Shown here in pieces: positions 14,772-22,764 of a DNA stretch of 64,000 nucleotides. The notes under the pieces were generated by a model. That model was not told the DNA's origin. It saw only the letters and a program-made list of their open reading frames with translations, and ran no database searches. Both the position numbers and the translations under genes were made by a program. Each line of letters opens with the position of its first letter. The first letter of the stretch is position 1. Source of the DNA: Micromonospora sp. NBC_01813 (GTDB lineage: Bacteria; Actinomycetota; Actinomycetes; Mycobacteriales; Micromonosporaceae); NCBI RefSeq assembly GCF_035917335.1, contig NZ_CP109067.1, forward strand, positions 1,800,501-1,864,500. The letters run 5' to 3'.

Positions 14772-15397
14772 CCGGGGTCCGGCCGCAGCAGCCCCGGCCG
14801 GCCGGGTCCCGGCCGCGCGGTGTCCGGTTCGCGCTGTTCGGCGAGACCCTGCTGGTCGGGGTGCTGGTGCTGGTCAGCGTGGTTCCACTGGTGACCCTGC
14901 TGGCCGCGCTGGCCGCCGGGTGTGCGCACCTGCGGGCCCACGTCGATGGCACCGGCAGCACTCGGATCGGCACCTACCCGGCCCGGCTGTGGGCCGCGAC
15001 GCCGGGTAGCTGGCCGTGGTCGCTCGCCACGCTGGCCACCGGGGCGCTGCTGGGTTTCGACGCCGCGGTGGTCCGCACCGGCCGGCTACCTGGCGGCGAT
15101 GTGGTGGCGACGGTGTGCCTGCTCGCCGCGGTGGCACTGGTGGTCGTGGCGCTGCGGGCGGCGGCCGGCTGGCGGCCGGGGGCCCGCTGGTCGGACCTGC
15201 TGCGGGCGGCGACGGTACGTACGCTGCGCACCGATCCGGGCGGAACCGCGCTACTCGGGCTCGCCATCGGCGGGCTGGTACTGGTCACCTGGCAGCTGAT
15301 CCCGCTGGTGGTGCCGATGACCGGTTGTGTGGTGCTCGCCGCCGTGGCGGTCGAGCGCCGACCGGCCGCACGACGCGGGCCGGTAGCGCCGGACTGA
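14768..15397 (+). CDS. YesL-like (DUF624) membrane protein
   Basis: I assign a TTG start that overlaps the previous stop (TTGA), giving 209 residues; no other start codon fits the frame well. Four to six hydrophobic segments are visible, for example LLVGVLVLVSVVPLVTLLAAL, WSLATLATGALLGFDAAVV and ALLGLAIGGLVLVTWQLIPLVV. The layout and the ARLWAATPGSWPWSL segment resemble the DUF624/YesL family, which is often encoded at the end of CUT1 sugar importer operons in Gram-positive bacteria. Its role there is not known; it may assist assembly or regulate flux. The start codon and family call are both moderate in certainty. Confidence 0.7.
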   Translation: MTGVRPQQPRPAGSRPRGVRFALFGETLLVGVLVLVSVVPLVTLLAALAAGCAHLRAHVDGTGSTRIGTYPARLWAATPGSWPWSLATLATGALLGFDAAVVRTGRLPGGDVVATVCLLAAVALVVVALRAAAGWRPGARWSDLLRAATVRTLRTDPGGTALLGLAIGGLVLVTWQLIPLVVPMTGCVVLAAVAVERRPAARRGPVAPD

Positions 15398-15434
15398 GCG
15401 GCCCACCGGCAAGACCGGACGGCTGGCCGGCGGC

Positions 15435-16838
15435 TCAGTCGTGCAGCTGGGCCAGGTGGCGCATCTTGTTCATGGCGTCCAGCGCGGCGACCTTGTACGC
15501 CTCGGCGAGGGTCGGATAGTTGAACACCGCGTCGACGAAGTAGTCGATGGTGCCGTTGCAGCCCATCACCGCCTGCCCGATGTGGACCAGCTCGGTGGCG
15601 CCGGTGCCGAAGATGTGCACCCCGAGCAGCTCGTGGCTCTCCGCGGCGACCAGCAGCTTGAGCATCCCGTACGAGTCTCCAATGATCTGCCCTCGGGCCA
15701 GCTCCCGGTAGCGGGCGACGCCGACCTCGAACGGCACCCGCTTGTCGGTGAGCTCGTCCTCGGTGGCGCCGATGAAGCTCATCTCCGGGATCGTGTAGAT
15801 GCCGATCGGCTGCAGCTGCGGCATCCCCCGGGCGGGTTCGCCACACGCGTGGTGGGCCGCGAGCCGGCCCTGCTCCATCGACGTCGAGGCCAGCGCGGGG
15901 AAACCGATGATGTCACCCACCGCGTAGATGTGCTCGACCTCGGTCTGGAAGTTGTCGTTGACCTTGACCCGGCCGCGTGAGTCGGCGGTCAGGCCGGCCC
16001 GTTCCAGGTCGAGGTCGGCGGCGACGCCCTGGCGCCCGGCGGAGTACAGCACGGTGTCCGCAGCGATCCGTTTGCCGCTCTCCAGCACGGCGACGGCGCC
16101 ACGTGGGTGACGCTGCACCGAGGCGACCTCCTCGCCGAAGCGGAAGGTCACCGCGAGATCGCGCAGATGATACTTGAGGGCTTCGACGATCTCCAGGTCG
16201 CAGAACTCGAGCATCCGGTCGCGTCGCTCGACCACGGTGATCTCGGTGCCGAGCGCGGCGAACATCGAGGCGTACTCGATGCCGATCACGCCGGCGCCGA
16301 CGACGACCATCGACTGCGGTACGCGTTCGATGTTGATGATGCCGTCGGAGTCGATGATCGTCCGTTCGTCGAAATCGACGCTGCCCGGACGCGCCGGTCT
16401 GGTCCCCGCCGCGATGACGATCTTCTCGGCGGTGACCTTGTTGCCGTGCCCGGCCGCGTCGGTCACGACGACGGTGTGCGGATCGTCGAACCGGGCGGAA
16501 CCGGTCATGATCCGTACCCGGTTGCGGCTCAGCTGGCTGCGGGTCACGTCGATCTCCCGGCCGATGACGTGCTGGGTCCGCGCCGCCAGATCGGTGACCG
16601 TGATGTCGTCCTTGACCCGGTAGCTGCGGCCGTAGACCTCCCGCTGGTTGAGGCCGGTCAGGTAGAGCACCGCCTCCCGCAGGGTCTTGGACGGAATCGT
16701 CCCGGTGTTGATGCACACCCCGCCGAGCATGTGTGCCCGCTCGACGACCATGACGCGCCGGTCGAGCTTCGCCGCGGCGATCGCCGCCTTCTGTCCGCTG
16801 GGGCCGGATCCGATCACGAGCACGTCGACGTCATACAC
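15435..16838 (-). CDS. sthA: Soluble NAD(P) transhydrogenase
   Basis: This 467-residue flavoprotein of the pyridine nucleotide-disulfide oxidoreductase fold starts [18 protein letters not shown] (FAD-binding GxGxxG). Its active-site region is [19 protein letters not shown]. The second cysteine of the usual redox disulfide is replaced (CxxxxT), which marks the Si-specific transhydrogenase SthA rather than dihydrolipoamide dehydrogenase. A second GxGxxG ([15 protein letters not shown]) binds NAD(P). The enzyme exchanges electrons between NADPH and NAD+ to balance the two pools. It is transcribed alone, convergent with the sugar importer operon, and starts at a GTG. Confidence 0.95.
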   Translation of the reverse strand: MYDVDVLVIGSGPSGQKAAIAAAKLDRRVMVVERAHMLGGVCINTGTIPSKTLREAVLYLTGLNQREVYGRSYRVKDDITVTDLAARTQHVIGREIDVTRSQLSRNRVRIMTGSARFDDPHTVVVTDAAGHGNKVTAEKIVIAAGTRPARPGSVDFDERTIIDSDGIINIERVPQSMVVVGAGVIGIEYASMFAALGTEITVVERRDRMLEFCDLEIVEALKYHLRDLAVTFRFGEEVASVQRHPRGAVAVLESGKRIAADTVLYSAGRQGVAADLDLERAGLTADSRGRVKVNDNFQTEVEHIYAVGDIIGFPALASTSMEQGRLAAHHACGEPARGMPQLQPIGIYTIPEMSFIGATEDELTDKRVPFEVGVARYRELARGQIIGDSYGMLKLLVAAESHELLGVHIFGTGATELVHIGQAVMGCNGTIDYFVDAVFNYPTLAEAYKVAALDAMNKMRHLAQLHD

Positions 16839-17073
16839 CGCTCCAGTCTGACAGCCCTGGGTTTCGGGCCGGCTACGACGTCACCATCCGTCCGGACCGT
16901 CTAGGAAGATGGATGGGTTGCCTTCCGCAGCGAAACGCCTACTATGGGGCAACGTGCGGCATACGAACGTGACGTGTACGAATATATAAGGCACCGTCGC
17001 TGATGTCCGCTATGCGGCAACCCATTGCTTCCCTCGTCTTCCCTCGCCCAGTCGGACCTTGAGAGGCATCACC
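16839..17073. promoter_or_regulatory. Divergent promoter region with long-spaced inverted repeat
   Basis: This region separates the leftward sthA gene from a rightward small membrane-protein gene. It contains ATGGGTTGCC at 16913-16922 and its exact complement GGCAACCCAT at 17016-17025, 93 bp apart. A related GGGGCAAC occurs between them near 16946-16953. An AT-rich box GAATATATAAGG at about 16980-16991 is a likely -10 region for the rightward gene. The pair of boxes could be distant operator halves. Confidence 0.4.
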
Positions 17074-17532
17074 GTGAGTCACCCCTACTCCGCCCCAGCC
17101 GGCCACTCTGGATTCACACCGCCCCGCCGATCGCGTCGTCGGGCGATCTGGCTGTGGATCCTCGCGCCGATCGTGCTGGCCGTCCTGGTCCTCGCAATCG
17201 GCGCGCTGACCAGGGGCGGAGAGCTACAGGCGACCTCCGTGCCGACGCCCAGCGAAAGCGCCTCGCCGACTCCACCCGCCGACGCGGAGGGCTGGCAGGC
17301 CTGCCAGGATCTACGTGAACTGGGCGCGGCCGACCTCGACCACGACGTCAATCGGGCGATCGGGCGCCAGGCCCAGTCCTCGGTAGACCCCACGGTCATT
17401 GCCCGGGGCAAGGACCTCGAGGACATCTCCCGGCGGGCCGGCGATCAGGACCCGATCGAAGGGAACCTGGCGATCTCGGCCGCGCAGGTGGCTCTGCGGC
17501 AGGCGTGCGACCAGGCCTTCGGCCCGGCCTGA
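17074..17532 (+). CDS. Small single-pass membrane protein, function unknown
   Basis: The GTG at 17074 is preceded by GAGAGG at 7 bp and gives 152 residues. The N-terminus is proline- and arginine-rich and cytoplasmic (PPRRSRRRA). One membrane helix, AIWLWILAPIVLAVLVLAIGAL, follows, then a Ser/Thr/Pro linker and an extracytoplasmic helical domain with two cysteines (WQACQDL and LRQACDQ) that could pair. I do not recognise the family. Confidence 0.75.
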   Translation: MSHPYSAPAGHSGFTPPRRSRRRAIWLWILAPIVLAVLVLAIGALTRGGELQATSVPTPSESASPTPPADAEGWQACQDLRELGAADLDHDVNRAIGRQAQSSVDPTVIARGKDLEDISRRAGDQDPIEGNLAISAAQVALRQACDQAFGPA

Positions 17533-17551
17533 CCGGTCCACCGCCCCACCG

Positions 17552-18580
17552 CTAGCCACGCCACGTGTCGAAGGCGATCGTCGCCGCCTGCTCCACCACC
17601 GCGATGCCCCGGTCGAGGGTGTCGTGGTGGTCGGACAGGATCGCCACCAACCAGTCGCGGTCACCCTCCACGATCCGGCCGATGCTGTTCACCAGCCACT
17701 GGCCGGAGTGCGCGTCGACCGTGTCCCACCCGTTCTTGAGCCAGACCTGGGCGCCGGTCGAACCGGCCCCGGCGGACACGCCCCACCGCTGCCCGTCGAC
17801 CACCTGGCTCATCAACTCCAGCACGAGACCACGGTCACCCGGCCGCAGCGGACCATCCTCGGCGACGATCGTGCGCAGCAGCCGGATCTGGTCGGCCGCC
17901 GTCGTGGTGGTGGTCCCCCACGACGGGGTGGGCCGGGTCTCGGTCATCCCGAAGTCGTCGTTGGCCCGGTTCAGCCCGGAGACTCCACCGATCACCGCGA
18001 AGAGTTCAGTCGCCGCGGCATTGTCACTGACCGTGATCATGCGCTCGGCGGACCGGCGCTCGGTGGTGGTGAGCGCCGAGTCGCCGCCGCGGAGCAGCAG
18101 GGCCGCGAGGATGTCGACCTTCACGATGCTCGCGGTCTGGAACCGCGGACCGTCGCCGATCCGGAACCCGGCACCGGTGGTCCGGTCGACCGCCGCGAAG
18201 CTGAGTCGGTTGGGCAGCCCGGCCGCGAACTCGCGTACCTTCTCGGCGGCGAGGACGGCTCGCTCGCGCTGCTCGGCGGCGGGATCCGGGCTCGCCGACG
18301 GCGTCCGTGCGGTCGGCTCGGCATCGCCTGCGGTCGTCCTCGCCCGGGCCGCGTTCGCGGCCGCTGGCAGACCGCCGGCCTCGTGCAGGACGTAGCCCAC
18401 GCCGGCTGCGGCGAGCATGCCGAGTACGCCGAAGCCGAACAGTGACCGGCGGGACGTTCCGCCGCCGGCCCGGGTGTGCCGGCTGGGTGTGGCCCGGCGT
18501 CGGGCGGCACGCCGCCCGACAGCGCCACGGTTGTTCCCGGTGTAGCCCCGACCGCCGATGCGACCCTCCCGGTTCACCAT
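17552..18580 (-). CDS. Membrane-anchored serine hydrolase of the class A beta-lactamase fold
   Basis: The 342-residue product starts at the ATG preceded by GGAG. It has a basic cytoplasmic segment, a membrane anchor (about residues 46-65), a Pro/Ser/Thr linker, and a penicillin-recognising domain. The nucleophile motif is S151-I-V-K154 and the SDN motif is at 185-187. Two hallmarks of true class A beta-lactamases are missing: the Glu166/ExxLN omega-loop element is not visible, and the KTG triad appears as KNG (WLKNGWD). It may therefore be a D,D-peptidase-like or other serine hydrolase acting at the cell wall rather than a resistance enzyme. Confidence 0.85.
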   Translation of the reverse strand: MVNREGRIGGRGYTGNNRGAVGRRAARRRATPSRHTRAGGGTSRRSLFGFGVLGMLAAAGVGYVLHEAGGLPAAANAARARTTAGDAEPTARTPSASPDPAAEQRERAVLAAEKVREFAAGLPNRLSFAAVDRTTGAGFRIGDGPRFQTASIVKVDILAALLLRGGDSALTTTERRSAERMITVSDNAAATELFAVIGGVSGLNRANDDFGMTETRPTPSWGTTTTTAADQIRLLRTIVAEDGPLRPGDRGLVLELMSQVVDGQRWGVSAGAGSTGAQVWLKNGWDTVDAHSGQWLVNSIGRIVEGDRDWLVAILSDHHDTLDRGIAVVEQAATIAFDTWRG

Positions 18581-18766
18581 GTCCGCTCCACGATTCCGGC
18601 TTGTCCGACACTCACTGCGACAGGTGGTACGCAGCGCGCGGGCAGACCGTTCAACGACGAGGCCGGCGAGCCGTCCGGCGTCGCAGGAGGGGGATGTCCC
18701 CGTCACGTCCGGCGCAACGCTTAAGGTGGCAGGCATCCTCTCCGATCACGAACAGGCGGACCGACG

Positions 18767-19639
18767 ATGGCGGACACGGCTGCAGTTGGCGCGCTCGGCG
18801 TCGGTGACCATGCCTGCCTCACCTTCTCCGACCGGGAGGAACGACTGGACCTGGTTGCGGCATTTGTCCGAGGCGGGCTGCGGGCCGGGCAGAAGGTGGT
18901 GTGCCTGACCGACTCGGTCAGCCCGGACGAGCTCACCGGGGAGTTGCACGAGCGCTCGGTACGGCCAGGGTCGGCGCTGCGGCGTGGTCAGCTACGGATC
19001 GCCTCGGCGACCGAGTCACTACTCGGCGGCGCGACGGCCGACGCGGCCACCATGGTGGAGATCCTCGCCGGGGAGGTACAACTTGCCGATCGGGAGGGCT
19101 ACCCCGGGCTGCGGGTGACGGCTGACATGTGCTGGGCGACCCGTCCGTTCGCCTCCGCCGAACAACTGCTCGAGTTCGAGTCGTTGGTGGCCGAACTGTT
19201 CGCGCACGGCCAGCTCTGCCTGATCTGCCAGTACGACCGGGAACGGTTCGACGCTGTCACGCTCGCCTTCGCCGCCCGGGCGCACCCCCGTACGGTCGCC
19301 GCCCAGGTATACCTGGAACATCCGCTGCTGCGGGTCTGCCGCCAGTACAGCCCGCCCGGGGTGCGGATCGCCGGCGAGCTGGACTACCGGCACAAGGATG
19401 TCCTCGAGCTGGCGCTGGCCGAGTCGATCCGCATCGATCGACACGTGCATCTGAACCTGACCGGCCTGGACTACATCGACGGAGCCTGCGCCGGCATCGT
19501 CGTCGCCGCGGCCCGCGCGTTGCCCAGGTCGCGCCGGATGACCGTCACCTGTCGTCGTCTCGTCGGCACCGTTCTGGCCCTGGTCGGTGCGGATGACGTG
19601 GCTCAACTTCGGGTACAGAGACGCCATGAACAGCCCTGA
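18767..19639 (+). CDS. MEDS sensory domain-STAS domain protein
   Basis: The 290-residue protein starts with a MEDS domain (about 8-180; HACLTFSDREERLDLVAAFVRGGLRAGQKVVCLTD). This is a P-loop-like sensory fold first noted in the DcmR regulator. The C-terminal part (about 195-285; VRIAGELDYRHKDVLELAL, then VHLNLTGLDYIDGACAGIVV) has the pattern of a STAS/anti-sigma-antagonist domain. Its start overlaps nothing, but its end overlaps the next gene, an HATPase anti-sigma-type kinase, by 14 bp. Together they look like a sensor-antagonist and kinase pair that tunes a sigma factor or another stress response. A serine for phosphorylation is not evident at the usual STAS position (YIDGACAG), so regulation may be by ligand binding. 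Confidence 0.85.
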   Translation: MADTAAVGALGVGDHACLTFSDREERLDLVAAFVRGGLRAGQKVVCLTDSVSPDELTGELHERSVRPGSALRRGQLRIASATESLLGGATADAATMVEILAGEVQLADREGYPGLRVTADMCWATRPFASAEQLLEFESLVAELFAHGQLCLICQYDRERFDAVTLAFAARAHPRTVAAQVYLEHPLLRVCRQYSPPGVRIAGELDYRHKDVLELALAESIRIDRHVHLNLTGLDYIDGACAGIVVAAARALPRSRRMTVTCRRLVGTVLALVGADDVAQLRVQRRHEQP

Positions 19640-20084
19640 TCCCGCCTGGGCCGAGGCGCGCGGCCGCCCGGACGGCACAGCGCCGCCGGACGGGCTCGTC
19701 GACCAGCCGTTCGACGGCGACGGGCTCTACGGGCTACGTGCCACGTTGACCGCCCATGCCCCGCTGTTGGGGATCTCCGCGGAGCAGACCGAGCATCTGC
19801 TCATCGTCGCGGGCGAGCTCGCGACGAATGCGATCCGTCACGGCGGTGGCGGCGGCCGGCTGCGGCTGTGGCGCCAGAGCAGCGCACTGTTCTGCCAGGT
19901 GAGCGACGACGGTCCAGGCATCGCCGACCTACTCGTCGGGACCTCCCCGCCGGACCAGGCGCGCGCCGGCGGGCGTGGCGTGTGGATCTGTCGACAGCTC
20001 TGCGCCGAACTGCTCATCGAACGCGCGGTTCCCGGGCCGGGTGCGGTCGTCACCGCGGTCATCAGTCTCGATCCGACGGCCTGA
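19626..20084 (+). CDS. HATPase anti-sigma-type serine kinase (RsbW-like)
   Basis: This 152-residue protein is a single GHKL ATPase domain. The N-box is GELATNAIRHGGG and the G1 box is DDGPGIADL, followed by GGRGVWICRQLC. No histidine kinase dimerisation domain is present, which fits the RsbW/SpoIIAB anti-sigma class. The gene overlaps the MEDS-STAS gene by 14 bp, so the products are made together and probably interact as a partner-switching pair. No sigma factor gene is next to it. Confidence 0.88.
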   Translation: MNSPDPAWAEARGRPDGTAPPDGLVDQPFDGDGLYGLRATLTAHAPLLGISAEQTEHLLIVAGELATNAIRHGGGGGRLRLWRQSSALFCQVSDDGPGIADLLVGTSPPDQARAGGRGVWICRQLCAELLIERAVPGPGAVVTAVISLDPTA

Positions 20085-20085
20085 A

Positions 20086-20116
20086 CACCGTCGGTCAGGA
20101 CCACCGTCGGTCAGGA
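20086..20116. repeat. Tandem 15-bp direct repeat between convergent genes
   Basis: CACCGTCGGTCAGGA occurs at 20086-20100 and again at 20102-20116 (period 16), right after the stop of the HATPase gene and before the end of the leftward exchanger gene. It may be a slippage duplication; no terminator-like hairpin accompanies it. Confidence 0.7.
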
Positions 20117-20120
20117 TCGC

Positions 20121-21173
20121 TCAGAAGGCCAGCACGGCCACCACGGCGAGGTAGCCGCCGAGCAACAGGGTTCCTTCGAAGCCCAACTTCCCCCAGCCAC
20201 GGACCTGCCGGGCCAGCAGCCCGCCGAGCAGTACCGTGGTCATCAGCATCGCGGACGTGGTGAGGAAGAGTTCGTCCGGGCCGACCGCATGGTAGATCGA
20301 GCCACCACGGTAGAACAGGTCGCCCACCACGAGGTTGAGCGCGTCGACGCTGTTGCCGCCGAGGATGGCGGCAACGGCGAGCGTCACCGCGCCGCGCCGG
20401 ACGGCGGCGATGGCGGTGATGGTCTCCGGCAGCGCGTTGATCAACCCCATCAGGATCCCGCCGACGAGCCCGGCCCGCAGGCCGGTCGCCGACACCAGGG
20501 TCTCGCCGGCCAGGGCGATGATCCACCCTCCCGCCGCGACGACCAAACCCACCAACGCGAACCGGGTCCACAACAGCCCCAGTGGACGGCCGTCCAGATC
20601 ACCGTGGCTCTGCGGTTGATCGCTGCGCGTCTCGACGGTGTCGACCGCTTGCCAGTACGGGGTAGCGTCGGCGGAGTGGATGATCAGCACGCCGCCGAGG
20701 TAGCAGCCGATCATGATCACCGAGACCGGGTGGACTCCCGCGACCGCCAGGTCCGGGGTGAAGGTCGCGAGCAACGCGAGCGCGAGCAACGCCAGCAGCA
20801 GGCACCCGAAGAGCAGGTTGGCCAGCGAGGCCGTCGCGTGCTCGAGATTGACGTGGCGGTAGAACAGGTCCGCGACGGCGATCGCGGTGGTCTGCGCGGC
20901 GATCCCCCCGACGGCGTTGCTGTAGGCGAGCTGCGGGGCGTCGTTGGCTGCGGTCACCGCGGTCATCACGATGCCCGACAACGACGTCGCCAATCCGAAG
21001 AAGACCGCGCCGAACAGTGCTTCGCCCCAGCCGGTCCGATCCGCGAGCGCGTCGCCCAGCGCCACCAGCCGGACGCTGCCCACAACGGTGAGCAGTCCGG
21101 CGATCGCGAAAGCCGCGATCGCCCAAGGAACCGACCCGGAGGCCGCACCCAAGAAGTCCGACATAAAGCGCAT
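20121..21173 (-). CDS. CaCA-type cation exchanger
   Basis: The 350-residue membrane protein has about ten helices and an internal duplication. Each half carries a pattern like the alpha repeats of sodium/calcium exchangers: GEALFGAVFFGLATSLSGIVMTAVTAA in the first, and GLVGGILMGLINALPETITAI with AILGGNSVDALNLVVGDLFY in the second. The second half has the acidic PET and the asparagine (GGNSVDA) that normally coordinate cation; the first half lacks the acidic residue (SGIVM), which is unusual. The start ATG at 21173 was chosen ahead of a later ATG; neither has a clear ribosome site. It likely exchanges calcium or another cation for H+ or Na+. Confidence 0.8.
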   Translation of the reverse strand: MRFMSDFLGAASGSVPWAIAAFAIAGLLTVVGSVRLVALGDALADRTGWGEALFGAVFFGLATSLSGIVMTAVTAANDAPQLAYSNAVGGIAAQTTAIAVADLFYRHVNLEHATASLANLLFGCLLLALLALALLATFTPDLAVAGVHPVSVIMIGCYLGGVLIIHSADATPYWQAVDTVETRSDQPQSHGDLDGRPLGLLWTRFALVGLVVAAGGWIIALAGETLVSATGLRAGLVGGILMGLINALPETITAIAAVRRGAVTLAVAAILGGNSVDALNLVVGDLFYRGGSIYHAVGPDELFLTTSAMLMTTVLLGGLLARQVRGWGKLGFEGTLLLGGYLAVVAVLAF

Positions 21174-21277
21174 ATTTCCACAGCCGGGGATCGGTAGAGC
21201 GTGAAACACCAACCGGATCGACCCGGGCCCCCCGACGATTCACAGCGACCGCCCAGAAACAGGCGGTATGTTCCAGT

Positions 21278-21294
21278 GCATCCACTGTGGATGC
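21278..21294 (+). repeat. Small hairpin in the spo0M leader
   Basis: GCATCCA-CTG-TGGATGC is a perfect 7-bp stem with a 3-nt loop, 54 bp upstream of the spo0M-like start. It may be a leader structure or an operator. Confidence 0.4.
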
Positions 21295-21347
21295 GCACGT
21301 CGATCGCAGTCGACGTGGCACGACCACCAAAAACGAAAGGTACGTAC

Positions 21348-22322
21348 GTGGTCTTCAAGAAGATGCTGGGCGCACTTGGCATCGGCGCCCCCAGTGTCGA
21401 CACCGTGCTGTCCAACCCCGACGTGTACCCGGGCGCGGTCCTCGCCGGCCAGGTCAATCTGGTCGGCGGCAGTCACGACGTGCAGTTGGACCAGATCACC
21501 GTCAGCCTGGTGACCCGGGTGGAGGTGGAGGCCGCAGGCGAGGACCACAACGCGGTAGCGGAGTTCCTCCGGGTCGGCGTGGCCGGCGGCCTGCACCTCG
21601 CCGAAGGTCAACGGCTCTCACTGCCCTTCCAGTTCGCCGTCCCATGGGAGACCCCCATCACCGCCGTGTACGGACAGCGGCTGCATGGGATGGCGATGGG
21701 GCTGCGTACCGAGGTCGCCATCCCCGGCGCGATCGACCGCGGCGACCTCGACCCGGTCCAGGTCCACCCGCTGCCGCTCCAGCACCGGATCCTGGAGGCC
21801 TTCGCCCGGCTCGGGTTCGGCTTCAAGGGCGCGGACCTGGAGTACGGCCGGCTGCACGGGGTGCCGCAGACGCTCCCCTTCTACCAGGAGATCGAGTACT
21901 ACGCGGCGCCGCAGTACGCCAACGGCATCCGCGAGGTCGAGCTGACCTTCATCGCCAGCGAGTACGGCGTGGACGTCATCCTGGAGTTCGACAAGCGGGG
22001 CGGACTCTTCACCGCCGGCCACGACTCGTACGGTCGGTACCGGGTCAGCCACGCCGACGCCGATCGGGTCGACTGGACCACACAGGTCGACGCCTGGGTA
22101 CGTGAGGCGCTGGCTCAGCGACAGTCCTTCCTCGGCGGATACGGTCAGCCGACGTACGGCGGCGGACATCACGGCGGGCCCCGGGGCGGCGCGGGCATGG
22201 GCGCGATGGTGGCCGGCGTGGCCGGCGGCGCCGCACTCGGCTTCGCCGGCGGGATGATCGCCGGGGAGGTCTTCGACGCCTTCGGCGACGACGACTCGGG
22301 CGAGGAGTTCGCCGAGGAGTGA
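21348..22322 (+). CDS. spo0M: Spo0M-family sporulation-control protein
   Basis: The GTG at 21348 has AAAGG 7 bp upstream and gives 324 residues. Residues 1 to about 250 match the arrestin-like Spo0M fold: VFKKMLGALGIGAPSVDTVL, then YPGAVLAGQVNLVGGSHDVQLDQI and FAVPWETPITAVYGQ. Spo0M affects sporulation and cell-cycle timing in Bacillus; in actinomycetes its role is little studied. The C-terminus adds a glycine-rich segment (GGHHGGPRGGAGMGAMVAGVAGGAALGFAGGMIAGEV) that could insert in or lie on a membrane, then an acidic tail. A strong terminator follows. Confidence 0.9.
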   Translation: MVFKKMLGALGIGAPSVDTVLSNPDVYPGAVLAGQVNLVGGSHDVQLDQITVSLVTRVEVEAAGEDHNAVAEFLRVGVAGGLHLAEGQRLSLPFQFAVPWETPITAVYGQRLHGMAMGLRTEVAIPGAIDRGDLDPVQVHPLPLQHRILEAFARLGFGFKGADLEYGRLHGVPQTLPFYQEIEYYAAPQYANGIREVELTFIASEYGVDVILEFDKRGGLFTAGHDSYGRYRVSHADADRVDWTTQVDAWVREALAQRQSFLGGYGQPTYGGGHHGGPRGGAGMGAMVAGVAGGAALGFAGGMIAGEVFDAFGDDDSGEEFAEE

Positions 22323-22330
22323 TCGGCGAC

Positions 22331-22389
22331 CGGCGGTCGACGCCCACGCCCGGTGTCCACCCGGCACCCGGCGTGGGCGTCGACCGCCG
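22331..22389 (+). terminator. Strong hairpin terminator after spo0M
   Basis: Perfect 19-bp arms (22331-22349 and 22371-22389, CGGCGGTCGACGCCCACGC and its complement) enclose a 21-nt loop that can pair further. The hairpin starts 8 bp after the stop codon. No U-tract follows, as is usual in this GC range. Confidence 0.85.
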
Positions 22390-22764
22390 TGAAGCCTCGC
22401 CACAATCGGCACACTTTGTCGCCGCTCAGCCGACTCAGCGCGAAATAGCATCAATTGACAAGCGATACTGGAAAGCACATTTACAGTCTGCCGGAACACC
22501 ACAACCACACGGAAGCACCCAAGGACGGCACCGTCGACAACGGTGGAAACCTCAGCCAGGGAAGCGATGTATCCCTGAGTCGCCGGTCATTTCGTCCGAT
22601 TCGGACACACAATGCTCGTCTATCGCAGTGATTTACCCTGGTCATTTCAGACTGAGGATTGCGACGACAGTCGCAGGTGACTTAGTTTGTTGGTGAGCCG
22701 ACCGCCAGACACGGCCAACCCGTTACGAGCGGCGGCACTGGCACGACTGGCGAGGGTGACGACT
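22390..22764. other. Gene-free AT-richer region upstream of the SARP gene
   Basis: No gene is supported here. The region is clearly less GC-rich than its surroundings. It contains a TTGACA box at 22455-22460, followed after 17 bp by CATTTA, a weak -10 match. A small inverted repeat CAGGGA-9nt-TCCCTG lies at 22557-22577. This is probably the promoter and leader of the SARP-type regulator gene, with room for several regulatory sites. Confidence 0.5.

Noticed and set aside
22687-22764. N-terminal extension of the SARP regulator to 22687
   Set aside because: The extra 26 codons lack a ribosome site and are not part of the conserved winged-helix start; a start at 22765 with GGGTG upstream is more likely, though not certain.
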